Below are positions 32,930 to 44,465 of a stretch of DNA of 64,000 nt, piece by piece; the stretch's first letter is position 1, and each line of letters opens with the position of its first letter. The notes under the pieces are model-generated. The model worked only from the letters and a program-made list of their open reading frames with translations. It was not told the DNA's origin and made no database searches. Position numbers and translations under genes: made by a program. The DNA is from Druceiella hillmani (taxonomy: Eukaryota > Arthropoda > Insecta > Lepidoptera > Hepialidae), in assembly GCA_039881145.1 (NCBI GenBank), contig JAYKKI010000038.1, positions 6,622,501 through 6,686,500 on the forward strand. The letters are read 5' to 3'.

Positions 32930-34735
32930 CAAAAACGTACTCGTATATTTATGAAAATTGTTTTCTAAACTTATACTAATTTTATAAATTACTTACTTTT
33001 TTTATTCAGTCTTACTAATATAACATTCTTATGTCTTTTGTAAATACAAATGGCCTAAACAGTTTTGATCAAATGTAATGTTACTAAATGTGTTGCGAAA
33101 GGAAAATATTTTCAAATTGATTCGCAAATTAATGAACATCCAAATCTCAAATTTTTATTTTTTTCCGGAAATAAAAAATGTTTGTCTTCCGCCAATCTAC
33201 TAGTTTATAACTCATTCAATCTAAAACCAGACGATTAGTTCTCGTTAACTTGCCACGCAAGCGTGCAGGGAACTCCAAACATCTTCAATAGGGTCCCGTA
33301 TCTACGAAATACACTTCCATCCAAAAGGATTAATGACTGCCTTTAAGCAATGAACCATTTAGGTAGTTTATTTACTTAAGAACGCACTTAGCGAACGCTC
33401 CACATATCAGTCCGTTCTCAATCAAAGCACGGTGACTAAACGAATCGCGGCCCAAGAATTGCTTTGACTTTTTTTACTCTACTGTATCGACGCATGCTCT
33501 TCGTTGTTATGCTCATCACAATCAAACAAAACGTGCTTCATCGTCTTCTTCTAGAAACCGCAGGAACATACCAAAATGTCTCCTAGTCAAAACGGTTCAA
33601 ATCGAATATGAAAATGTTTAAGATATTATTTGGTTTCTTAAAACTGAAAATCTCTCTATCTTATTTATTGAAAATTGAGAAAATCATTTTCCGCCATTTC
33701 TCATCCTCTTTAGATATCCGAGAATGGGAATAAAGAAGTCATCAATAAACCCTGTACAGAACAAAGTGGGTTCATGTGATACAATCACTGCACGATTGCG
33801 GCAACTACTGATTAAAAAAAATGTCCTTTTAAATCAAGCGATATAAAAATAAATAAAGGTAAATACAAGTTTCCCATAACCTAAACTCCATTACAGCATA
33901 CACTAAATAATACAGAATCCGAAGGACAACTGCTTCAATGCGGAAGTTCATTCGCAACAATTAACGAAGGCAAAGACTGATTACCGCACCGCGGGCTCCA
34001 ATTAGAATCGTTTTATCGAGGACTATATTCTAGCGACGTGATAAGGACCTGTCGGCGACTCAGACTGACGTCTGGCAAGCTTCGTTTTTGTTAAAACTTC
34101 AGGTAATTAAAATATGTACATCTGTCACGTACACTTGCTGCTATTCGAGGCAATACTTATTAGGCCTCGCAAAGGTGTATTGTTTATTATGTAATTTGGT
34201 TATATATTGCACTGTTACTTGTAAAGTACACCGTACCAATACAACTAAGTTGTTAAATTTCGCGAGTACTAATTCGAAGCGGCATTTAGTCAGTGGTTAA
34301 AACGAAAACTATGTACGCTGTAAAGATATGCTTCTCTATAGTAGTAAATAATTACACATCCACTGGGATATTATATCTCATAAGCAACTTAATAGACGTC
34401 GCTAAATATATGAGCTTTTATGGTTTAAGAAAAAAGTATTCGATTTAACCAATTAGGAAATCGAACTGGATATCAATATTATGTTTATCAAAAGTGTTGC
34501 ATTTAAATCATAACAAGATAATTTAAAGTTTTACAAGTTTTTATTCATTTTAAATAAACCAACTATGCACACAGATTTACATAATCAGTTTAAACACTAT
34601 TTAAAAATATTAGCAAGGTTGAATGTAAATAATTTATGTAACAACAAATACAATTTCAAAAATAATACGTGGGAATGAAAACACATTAAGATATAAATAT
34701 ATATATTCTCCTATAATATATATTCCTATCTAAAG
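32930..34735. other. No gene recognised; complex patches
   Basis: Patches at about 33240-33450 and 33950-34100 are GC-richer and of high complexity and may be conserved host DNA. Open frames up to 70 codons carry no known motif. Confidence 0.3.
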
Positions 34736-34739
34736 CGTT

Positions 34740-35165
34740 TTTTTCGCGTGTAGCTCTCCAAAATAGATGAAATTCCATGATACGCTTTTGCATTCTCTGA
34801 CACATTTCCAAACAGCTGATCGAAAGCTACCGTCATTCTTACAACAAAAACGTTCTAAACATATTGTAGGTACGCAGTATTCTTTAATTGACGATACGAG
34901 TGGAACGACCGTTACATGGAATTTGGGCGATGTTTTTGTATTTGTCGCTACTTATGTCTTGCACGAACATACAGCACAAACGAGTGCCAAATCGGCTTCA
35001 TTACATTAAACAAAACGTTTTTGCGGCACAAATCGGTTGTATAGACTCCGCAAATTATATTAGAAAAAAGTATTAAATGTAAAGTCATAATTTCAGCCAA
35101 CGGGAAAATAATTTCTGGTAGACTTGAACGTGTAATGCGATTCAAATGTAATCACAACGATAAAA
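34740..35165. promoter_or_regulatory. Complex noncoding block, possible enhancer
   Basis: About 400 bases of balanced sequence with an E-box in CAGCTGATCG (about 34815), homeodomain-type TTTAATTGACG (about 34882) and several CpGs. Overlapping open frames of 60-80 codons in several frames argue for compositional openness rather than a gene. Confidence 0.2.
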
Positions 35166-35385
35166 GTAAGTACGTCGAGTTACTCGAAATATTTATGTTT
35201 GTTTAATTTATTAATGGCGGAAAATCGATTATTTATGTATAACTAATAAAAGGACAATATCTAAAACAGACGGATGTTACATATATCATAGAATTAATCT
35301 GTACAACGTGGAAAATAAAATTAGATTGTAAAATCTTGACTTATATTAATTGTCACCTCCATTAGCAGAAAAAAAAGTGTATAGA

Positions 35386-35452
35386 AATTGTAGATACACA
35401 TATCAGACCGCCAATTAGAATAATTGGCGTACTGATATGTGTATCTACAATT
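35386..35452. repeat. 67-base hairpin with three-base loop
   Basis: AATTGTAGATACACATATCA (from 35386) plus CGCCAATTA pairs with TAATTGGCG plus its complement ending TGTATCTACAATT at 35452. One small mismatch region lies in the stem. The loop (GAA) is too tight for a normal pre-miRNA, so a fold-back or MITE core is more likely. Confidence 0.85.
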
Positions 35453-35589
35453 ACGCCAAAATTTTCCGAACATCTGTAAATAAGTAATTGTCCTTCGAAA
35501 CGTATTACATATTTTCGTAAATAACTTACGCAGTTCTGAGCCATACACATAACTTGAACTTACTATGACGAATTCTGAATTGATATCGA

Positions 35590-35900
35590 CTTCAAAAATA
35601 AATATTAAAGATCCGCGTAGACATTAGTAATTGCGATATTAAAAATTGACTGCGCATAGCCAATATGCAGTTAACAACATAAACATGTCGCCGACGATGA
35701 CTGCAGGCCGCACCTGCCGACACATTAGGGCTCTCTACCTGCTCGGCGACTTGGAAACGACTTTTCGCAATTTATTGACGCACAAAATGTTCCGTAAAGT
35801 ATAGTAACTGATACGTTAAGGACATTCACCGAAAAGCGCACGTCGACTGTCGGATCGGTTGAAGTAATCGACGCACTGACCCGGTAAAGAAAACGTCCTT
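35590..35900. promoter_or_regulatory. Complex noncoding block, possible enhancer
   Basis: CpG-containing, balanced sequence with a CACCTGC E-box (about 35712) and TTTATTGACG (about 35772). The longest open frame (minus strand, 92 codons) shows no domain. Function inferred from location and complexity only. Confidence 0.2.
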
Positions 35901-36598
35901 TCTTGCAAATGAACCTTACACATAAATAAATATATGTTTTACACTCTGTATGTATGTAAATAATGTACCCAGGAAATAAAAGAAAAAAATTAAATATTTT
36001 CACTGAAATTATAACACCAAAATACTTGTTAATTTCTGCTTAGGTAAATGACTTTTAATTATCATTTTATATCCGATCACTTAAGAAGCATTTTCACCAC
36101 AACTTAATATTGTCCCAAATTAACAACTTCTTCATAATATCACACTCTATGAAAGACAATGCTTTGCGAAAAAACTATTTTACGAATTAATAGGAATAAG
36201 GAACGTTATAAATTTCATAACAGTACGAACTTCAATCGTATGACATACTTACAAAAGTATTAGTTAATAAATATCTAAGCGATTAATTAAGGTATACAAG
36301 ATAACATATCGGGGAAGAAAGTTTCTGACAAAGAAACAGGTAACGCAATGTCTTTCAGTATATTTATTAATAATAGGGACGTTATGGTTTAAACGTGGTT
36401 ATTGAGGAGATTTCTAGTTGACTAGCGACATATATATGTCCACTCTTTCATATACTGTGTTAATATTCCAATCGAGGCCAAGATAGAGTCACATTCTACA
36501 TATAAGCTGAGGAAAAGGGGAACTGACAATAATGAAGAAAAAAATAATTTCCCATTTTGGAAATTATTGACTTCAAATATCGCTATTAGAAACTATAC

Positions 36599-36603
<5 letters not shown>

Positions 36604-36650
<47 letters not shown>
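36604..36650. repeat. (TA)n microsatellite
   Basis: About 47 bases of alternating TA. Confidence 0.95.
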
Positions 36651-36652
<2 letters not shown>

Positions 36653-37459
36653 TAGACCTACAAATAGAAATAAAATTTATATGTATTGTCATTGACGCCA
36701 TTATCAAAATTTCAACATAGTTTGAACAAGGACAAAATTTAAAATGTCAATATTACAAATATATTTTTCAACGCTTGAACTTACTTTATAAATAGGTATA
36801 CTTAAACTGATATTAACTTTTTATAAAATTTCATTTATTGCGACATCTACATTTGCAGATAGTTATTAATTACACTGCGAAGAGGATGGAACTACTAAAG
36901 AACATAAAATATTTGTAATTCTTATGCAATAAAAGCTTGGCGTATTGTACAAAAGCATCTACATGAGTGCGTGTCGGTGATATAGATAAAGTATCAAAAA
37001 TAATTATCAAATCCCAATTATCCACAGTTAAAAAACCACCCGGCTTTCGAAATTTTAAATTATTTTACACATTTAATTTAGTAACATGTTTGCGTTTTTA
37101 TATTTCTTCTATATATACGTTTGCGTAGTATTGAATTATTTCTACCGACATACTGCAAAGCCTCATTGGAACGAATTCCCATTGATAAATACATATCGTT
37201 CATGAAGAGTTTATATCTCATATTTTAATAAGAAAGCGAAAAAAATGCAGCGTGTCATAGTCAATACAAAACTGCGTGAAATTTGACATACTGTCCAATA
37301 AATTGAATATGGCCAAAACTTATCGCTTCTGGCATCGATGTGGAATAAATGGAAAAATAATCTTTCCGTTTGTATTTAAATTAACTATTGAACTTACTAG
37401 CGGCATCGGTCAAATGGGATGGTTCACTAATGGTTGCCACTTAGATGATAATACTGACT

Positions 37460-37700
37460 ATACGAATCAATCAACGCGTGTCATAATTATTGTTTCAACT
37501 TTATTGGAAGTACGCCGGGAACCGTCGACGCAGTTAAAACAATCCTTGAAGTTACCCTTGCACACGTCTTCACAAGTAATTACTTTGTTAGCCATTGGCC
37601 GTGATTCAAAATCGCCCTGACTGTGCTCGCACGCGATGCATCGCCGTGTGGGATTGTCTGTAACCACGCGTCGTTGCAATGTGTTACATGGAACAAAAAC
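37460..37700 (-). other. Possible cysteine-rich exon, or complex noncoding block
   Basis: The minus-strand frame 37679-37467 (70 codons, open a little further upstream) is unusually rich in paired cysteines: RCIACEHSQG, ITCEDVCKGN, FKDCFNCVDG. It lies just after a TTTTCAG acceptor-like word on that strand (about 37709), and a GGGTAAC donor-like word lies inside it. The opposite strand carries a 114-codon frame over the same block. I know no matching family. It may be one exon of a small secreted or zinc-binding protein, or just balanced noncoding sequence. Weakly supported. Confidence 0.2.
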
Positions 37701-37719
37701 TGAAAATCGATACCAAAGT

Positions 37720-40700
37720 TCGAGGATGGTTACATGTCAAGATCTGAGAAAATCTGCGAAGTAAATGACGACAATCGCTATAGCCAAAAATCGCAGCGAA
37801 ATTATTCAATATGGATATTAACTGAGCTCATAACTTGTGTTTTCATATTTGTGATCGTAGGTATTTCAATCCAAATATGGAGAATCATACTGAGAGTTAC
37901 GACTCTTACAATGAAATGCATGCCTTTGATATTAGAATTTATTCTAATGTCAATGGAAAACTGTCAAAGAAAGTGTAAAATACTAGTCTTTTTTCTAAAT
38001 AATATTTCTCGTTTTTAACTTATGTACCGATATATCATGTTTTATGATAAACACGTAAATTTTTAGGAATTGAATGAATAATGAAGAAAATATTAAATCG
38101 TTAATGGGCATTAGGTAAATTTAAAATCAGGTAACCTAAAAAGTGAAATTTTGTAAACACATACTCATGTCATAATTTTAAAATGCCAACTGAGTAAAAT
38201 GAGTTAGTTTGATGGGCATCGTATCAATCATCTCAATGCCTCCAACGACACCATTCAACATCGGTATCCTAAAAGGCACTTCAGTAAGCACGCAGCATTG
38301 CCTAATGACGCTGTTTTGATGGCAATCGTTCAGAAGGAAATGAATTCCCCTCTTCTTTCATACTAATTTCATATTCAATATTTCGGAACAATTACAAATA
38401 CGATAAATTTATGTCGAAAGTTAAACATTAATAAAACAATCGTTAAAAAACCTGGAGCTTTAAAAAATCGTAATTAAAACGATAGCCCGATAATAGTAGG
38501 AGAAATGACAGCTTATGAAATAAATAAGAAATGTTGAAATAATTTGATGCTTTAGACGATTCGTTTTGTGGAATTTAAGTATTTAAATTAGTTTAAATTG
38601 CATATTATTTTAAAGTTAAAACAGCTTACCCTTCCATCTCGGTGATACCGTGACTGAGTATCGTGATTTAACGAAATTAAAACCAAGTTTGAATGGGATG
38701 AAATGTAATATGTAAACAATTCCCAACAAAAATCAACACATGTAGTTTTGGTTAGGAAAATATGTTAAGTGTCATATCGATTTTCACCCGATACTTTGTA
38801 CCCATGATTACACATTTTCAATGTTCATATTGTTAAAAATTCCAATTTTTGATGTGAAAAACCTAATGGCGCGTTTGAACGGGAGTTAAACGTTCTGATG
38901 GCACGTACCGATTTTTTACTTTCGTTGTTATTCGACCAGCATCGCGTCTCGTTGGATCTTTCCGGCTTAATTCGGCCAGCTTCGCGCCTTATCGACTAAC
39001 AGTATTATTCATTTCGTTCAAATAAAAATATTTCAATATTAAAATTTAAAAAAAAATTAGTGTTTCACATCTACCAGGCGTCGTAAGATTGTTTACAATT
39101 TTTATTTGACGCAATAAGTCTATCTTTTTGTGAATAAACCTAACGCCAAAGTCAATTCATCACCTCTCCTGAATATTACATTGCGGAATTATTGCAATAT
39201 TAGGCTCATAATTATTCGACGGCGCAGTTTCGGGCAATATGCCCTATGTAAAATAATCTTGAAGTCGGTGCGCTCCTTAAAATCGTTTCACTTAAACGTT
39301 TATTTACAAACAATTGGCACAAATAAAGTGGCCTTCAAGCCACTAATCGTGACCTTATAAATTTTAATTAGAGTTTTTACGGACAGATTATTAACGATAC
39401 CGAAAACAGACGCCTTTTTATTTTCAAATCGCGCAACTTCTGTAGCTAAATATTAACAACTAACAAAGACGACGTACCTGACAAATAACAGATAGTTTAT
39501 ATTGAATATCAAGCTACGAGTCTGTAATAAATTTTAAATTACAATTTCTGTTTTCGTATTCTATTTGGTTTCAGGCGATTATTTCCTACTCGCCTTGTGA
39601 AATGTTTTGATACTTCTTTCAAGAATGCATAGAAATTCGGGCCGCGAAAAACGGTGGATCGGTTCGAATCGGTTCACTCAGTTTAGAATAATATGCCCGT
39701 AGGGCTCGTGTAATTTTTCTATAAAACTTCTAGTAGTACATGCCGCCGGTGTATTAAAATTATAATCAATAAAATTCTAGTTAATAAGGCTAAAAGGAAA
39801 CCTGTGTCGAATGTACAGAAACTTAGAATGAATAAACAGCTGCTTTGCTCTGTATAGTATTTATATCTTTTCAATAAATAACCGTTTACTCTTAATTGTA
39901 AATATTTAAATTATAAATATAGTAAAATTAGAGTATACTATCGTAAGTACTTACCCATGATATTGAATTTTCTTGCAATATCTATCTGAAATTATTCCAA
40001 TATCTTAACAATAAAAATATTAATTAAGCGACAGTACGACACAGTATTTACGACTATAATAAGATGAGGATATTCAAAAATTATTTTAAATTCGATTTAC
40101 AATATTGTTATGTTCCGTTTCTAACCAACAACCAATCGTTATAAAATTAAAAATATCATAAAGTAAGAATTAAATAGTGCAGTAATCACAATACGACATT
40201 TGAATATTCAAAAATATTAATAACTATTGTCACCTATCTATGTCAGAAAAGAGTGAAGAGACGTGCCGTCGGTTCTTTCAAAGTTTTTACTTCATCCTCT
40301 TAAATTATGTACACAATGCGTATAAAATGTTCGCAATTGTGGTGGAACATATTTTTCCCACATTATTTATTGTTTAGTAACTACAACTCTTTACAATAAT
40401 AAACTATTTTGAGACTCTACCCATCAACTAATCGCACATTAACTAATTTTTATTATTCTAAAATTTACAGAGCATTTCAACAAAAGACAAGATATAACTC
40501 AGTTAGGAAATAAACATTTCAATTTCAAATGAGTGAAAATTATTTTGTAAGTTTTTCTTACAGATTACTCTAAATATATAATTGAGAGAGATAGACGATA
40601 TAAAAAAAATAAAATATAACTGCTCAACCATTTTTGTGCTGCGTTACTCCCTAGCAATTTTCAAACAAACGTACAAAATTCAAATGTCAATTTTTTCTAT

Positions 40701-41060
40701 TACAGGATCCTGGTCAATGTGGAAATTTTAAATAAAATTTGCCTTGATCATTTTCAAATTTCTATAAAGAATTTTAATATATAATATAGGTAGGTACATT
40801 ATTTTATATAGAAAAAATACTTATCTTTACAAATATTAAGTACCAAGATTGGCCACATACATATACATACAAAAACGGAAAAAGTTCAAAAAACAACAAT
40901 TGAAACGTAAAAGAAACAAAGAGAAATAAAAGTAAGGAATATTATAATATAGGTATGATTACTCCACTTCAATCAACATGAACAACCATCGATTTGGCAT
41001 TACCTTGTAAAAACATTGGTGGCGCTTTTCACAATACTTTATGATTATTTCATTATTGTT
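37720..41060. other. Mostly AT-rich stretch downstream of the POU gene
   Basis: Complex patches occur at about 38210-38340, at 38860-39000 (with the related phrases TTCGACCAGCATCGCGTCTC and TTCGGCCAGCTTCGCGCCTT about 38 bases apart), and at 39080-39360. The rest is AT-rich. No protein motif or transposon was recognised, so part may be regulatory DNA of the POU gene. Confidence 0.3.
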
Positions 41061-41139
41061 ATTATTAAACCATGCAACACATTAAGTATATATACATATA
41101 TATGTGGATATACATACATAGGTATAAATATATTTTCGC

Positions 41140-41285
41140 AATGATAGATTGCGACGGTAAAACGGTCCAATTTGTTCTATCTAGTTTGTACGTAGCGTTC
41201 GTTCCGGTGCGGCTCGGGCGCGGGACGCGGCGCGCGCACTGCGCTCCTTCACACTCGCATAAACGTTCAACAATGCTCATTTATA
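41140..41285. promoter_or_regulatory. Small CpG-rich island downstream of the POU gene
   Basis: A sharply GC-rich patch (GTGCGGCTCGGGCGCGGGAC and flanks) lies in AT-rich surroundings about 1.6 kb past the POU stop codon. It could be a regulatory element, part of a long 3' transcript, or the promoter of an unannotated transcript. No coding evidence. Confidence 0.25.
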
Positions 41286-41779
41286 AACAAGTAATAACAT
41301 TATATTATCATTATAAAGAAATATTCAAGAAGAAAACACAGACTCTTTGTCGAACTAAACATTTACGTCATTTTTTTTATTTTTAATTTTTTTTTTCAAA
41401 ATACCCTTCTACATTACAAAATAACTTTAGAAAATTAATTCGTTCACCAACTTAGGTTAATCCATTGGCTTAACTTCTAAACTGAACTTTATTATTAAAC
41501 TAACGACTTCGATTAAATGAAAATAATTATTAAAAATTATATATTAAAAATTGCACTTATTCATGTCAACCGATTCATTTTAATTTTGACGTTTTACATT
41601 TTGGTTTTTAGCCGCAGAGTTGAAGTGGAGATTGGTTTAACTAACAAGGTGCAGCGCGTCGTTCGCGGGGCTGACGGAACGTAACGGGAACGAATGTCTC
41701 GGGTGTTTGTCGCTCGCCTACAGCCTAACAACTCGGTACCGAATCTCACACGTCCACTCGTCACCTATGGTGGCAAGAA

Positions 41780-42874
41780 CTTTATTTATATTGAGCAAAC
41801 ACTATCGACGCACACGAATACTCTGTGAGTCCTCTCCGTCGAACGCTACTCTCGATTGATAAATTTTGTTGTCCACAAACATTATGGAATCTTATTATTT
41901 ATCATCTTTCATATACTTCATTACGTTTATAATTATACAAGTTAACATTGATTTATCGGAAACTCGTTGCACGGTACAATTTGTATTTCTTCAAACAACA
42001 AAGAAACAACTCTATGTCGACTATAATTACAATTAATAATACGTAGGTTGCGAATTCTGTTAAGTTCCGACATCAGCCCTGATCGCCGTTTTCGTAGGTA
42101 CAATAACATTAAGATAATTAAACCTACAATCACAATTTGACGGAATCGTCAAACCTTTAGAGAACAACGAGAGACAATGCTACGGCGAGTTGAACGCGCG
42201 CGACTGGCCACATCGTACGGCGACGCTCCTTCGCCAGAAAACTCACGATGGATTCCATCACAAAACTAATAAACAAATACTGGCTTCAACATTACTATTT
42301 ATTTTAATTTAAATTAAAATCGAGAATTAATTAATTAATAATTAATGACTGCGACCCGACTCTACCGGGCCCACCTCCGTGCGCTACCCATATTATATCT
42401 AGTCGTCGCACCCCGCTCTAACCTACCTTCACGTTCTTCTCTCCGCATTTACTTTAAATAAATTACATTACAATATTTATCATTATGACGGCAGTTTTTA
42501 ATTTTGAGATATTTCTTTTTATATTATTATATTCATTTATATATCATTTCGACGTCCGCACTCGCTCTCGAACATAAATTTACAAGAAACAACTTAACGT
42601 ATTAATTAAACATTTTGGTTCTCGGTTTCAAGTCTCGGCGTCTAGTATTTACACGGTCGTAGTCTATCATTACGAACTAAGGCAGTCCATCTCCTGCAAC
42701 GTTTCGTATAAGTTAAAGAGTCACTCGGCTCGTATATTTACACGGAGCGCCTAGCGGAGAGTCTATGTACAGAGGAGCACAGCGCGACGTGCCTCCTGGG
42801 CCCCCGCGGCTCTACGCGTGGCGCTCGTCGGGCGGCGCCGGGGCGTAGTAGTGCGGGGCCCAGGGGGCGAACTG
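41780..42874 (-). other. vvl: Probable 3' UTR of the POU gene
   Basis: Sequence following the stop codon on the minus strand stays more complex and CpG-richer than the general background for about 1 kb. Candidate polyadenylation words (AATAAA on the minus strand) lie at 42303-42298 and 41786-41781. Two exact Pumilio-type words (UGUAAAUA on the transcript) lie at 42742-42735 and 42653-42646, each preceded by CCG. The extent is inferred; no transcript data were available. Confidence 0.4.
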
Positions 42875-43993
42875 TTAGTGCGCCGCCGCCGCCAGCTGAT
42901 GCGCGCCGGGCAGCTGGTGAGCGCCCGGCGGACTTAGCCCGGGCGGGCTGTGGGCGTGCATGTCGCTGTGCGGGTAGTGCATGTGCGTGTGGCCCACGCC
43001 ATCGAGCATCTCGCCGCCGAGTGTGTTAGGCGGCGTCATACGCTTCTCCTTCTGCCGCCGATTGCAAAACCACACGCGCACCACCTCCTTCTCCAACTGT
43101 AGACTGTCCGCCAGCGACGTGATCTCCTGTGCCGACGGCTTCGGCTGCTTATGGAAGTGCTGCTCGAGTGCGCCTTTCACCGACACCTCAATCGAGGTGC
43201 GCTTTTTTCGCTTACGGCCTTGCGCGGCTATCTTATCGATACTCGTCGGGCTGCCTGTCGTCGAGTCAGCTTCCTCTAGCCACTTCTGTAGCAACGGCTT
43301 GAGCTTGCACATGTTCTTGAAGCTCAACTGGAGCGCTTCGAAGCGGCATATGGTGGTCTGCGAGAAAACGTTACCGTAGAGCGTGCCGAGCGCGAGGCCC
43401 ACGTCGGCCTGCGTGAAGCCCAGCTTGATGCGGCGCTGTTTGAACTGCTTGGCGAAAGCCTCGAGATCATCAGAAGTGGGCGTGTCCTCCTCGGGACCGT
43501 CGCGGTCGTGCAGGCCGGGCGCGTGGAGGCCCGGCGATCCCTGCACGTCGCGCAGCGCGTGCAAACCGGCGTGATGCTGCGGGTGATGCAGTACGCCGTT
43601 GACAGCGGCCGGGTGGTATTGAAGCGGAGAACCGCCGCCGTAGTGGGGCGAGACGACAGGTGCGTGCCAGCCGTGATGCTGTGCACCCTGAAGCGCGTGA
43701 CGGTGCGCGTCGTGTGGCGGTTTCACGTCGGGCGCAGCGTGCGCGTGCGCGTGGTGCGCGTGGTGGTGAGCGTGAGCGTGCGCGTGCGCCGCCCAGGGAT
43801 CGGCCGGCGGCAGCGAAGCCCAAGGGTTGGCGGCGAGCACGGGAGCGCCGGGCGAGGGCGAGCCGCCTTGTTGCAGATGATGCTGGTACTTCATGTCGGC
43901 GGGCTCGGCGGAACGCGGGCTGGCCGCGTGGTAGCCCGCCATGGTCGCTCCGAGCGCGTCCAGCTCGCCCGCCATGTACGTGCTCGCCGCCAT
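42875..43993 (-). CDS. vvl: Class III POU-homeodomain transcription factor (vvl / drifter / POU-M1 orthologue)
   Basis: Single uninterrupted frame of 372 residues, from an ATG in GCGCCATGG context to TAA. A frame-compatible ATG lies 18 codons upstream (44047), but MAASTYM matches the start of known vvl/POU-M1 proteins, so I use it. Order: N-terminus with [13 protein letters not shown]; a His/Ala-rich tract ([17 protein letters not shown], about residues 70-88); POU-specific domain about 168-242 ([20 protein letters not shown] to LQKWLEEAD); short linker; POU homeodomain 260-319 ([20 protein letters not shown] to [14 protein letters not shown], with the POU-type Cys in helix 3). The tail MTPPNTLGG...HQLAAAAH is typical of vvl. 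Such factors bind octamer-like DNA in the nucleus and pattern trachea, neurons and appendages; the Bombyx protein also acts in silk-gland gene control. Intronless, as in Drosophila. Looks intact. Confidence 0.95.
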   Translation of the reverse strand: MAASTYMAGELDALGATMAGYHAASPRSAEPADMKYQHHLQQGGSPSPGAPVLAANPWASLPPADPWAAHAHAHAHHHAHHAHAHAAPDVKPPHDAHRHALQGAQHHGWHAPVVSPHYGGGSPLQYHPAAVNGVLHHPQHHAGLHALRDVQGSPGLHAPGLHDRDGPEEDTPTSDDLEAFAKQFKQRRIKLGFTQADVGLALGTLYGNVFSQTTICRFEALQLSFKNMCKLKPLLQKWLEEADSTTGSPTSIDKIAAQGRKRKKRTSIEVSVKGALEQHFHKQPKPSAQEITSLADSLQLEKEVVRVWFCNRRQKEKRMTPPNTLGGEMLDGVGHTHMHYPHSDMHAHSPPGLSPPGAHQLPGAHQLAAAAH

Positions 43994-44465
43994 GGCGCCG
44001 TAACGCAGCTCCACTGTGGACGGCGTCTTGCCGGCTCGAAGGCTCACGAGCCTTCTTCCGCCGCGCTAATCGACCGTTTCTCTCTTTGACAACGACTCGC
44101 GCGTGACGCACGTCGGGGGTCGCTCGGGGACGGACGCGAGTGTGGCACGCGGGGCGCGGACTGACATGCGCCGTGGATGCAATCTCGACGCGGACTGAGC
44201 GGCGGTGCGGCGCGCGGCGCCTCGCGGCCCGTCGCGCTCCGCGCCGCCCGCGCGCCGCGCCCCGCGCTCTCCGCCGTCGTGCGCCTATTGGTCGCAAGAA
44301 TGCGTGACGTCACAGAGAAGCGACCCTCATTGGTCGCCGCGGGCCCCGCCCCCGGCGCGCCGATTTGTTTGGGCGCCGCCACCGCTAATGACGATGTAAT
44401 TACGGCTCGGCCGCGCGGCTCCCAATCTGCGCGCGCTCGCCCGCGCGGTCACTCCGACCTCTGTC
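43994..44465 (-). promoter_or_regulatory. vvl: POU gene 5' UTR and GC-rich promoter region
   Basis: Extreme CpG-rich segment directly upstream of the start codon. On the gene's strand it contains two CCAAT boxes (44291-44287 and 44333-44329) and a perfect palindromic cAMP-response element TGACGTCA at 44305-44312 between them. Further upstream lies a homeodomain-type cluster, TAATGACGATGTAATTACGG (about 44385-44404). No TATA box was seen at a sensible distance. The start site is probably within about 44050-44280, but this is inference. Open frames of 112-275 codons over this island on both strands are composition artefacts. Confidence 0.55.
44305..44312. promoter_or_regulatory. Palindromic CRE (TGACGTCA)
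   Basis: Exact eight-base CREB/ATF-type site lying between two CCAAT boxes about 300 bases upstream of the POU start codon. Site match is certain; use is inferred. Confidence 0.5.

Noticed and set aside
37276..37620. 114-codon plus-strand frame
   Set aside because: No recognisable motif and no splice or promoter context; the opposite strand is at least equally open.
42981..43379. 132-codon plus-strand frame antisense to the POU and homeodomain regions
   Set aside because: It mirrors the conserved coding sequence and shows no domain of its own.
43470..44297. Long open frames (up to 275 codons) on both strands overlapping the POU gene and promoter
   Set aside because: They are rich in Arg and Ala, follow from the GC-rich, stop-poor composition, and lie antisense or out of frame to a clearly conserved gene.
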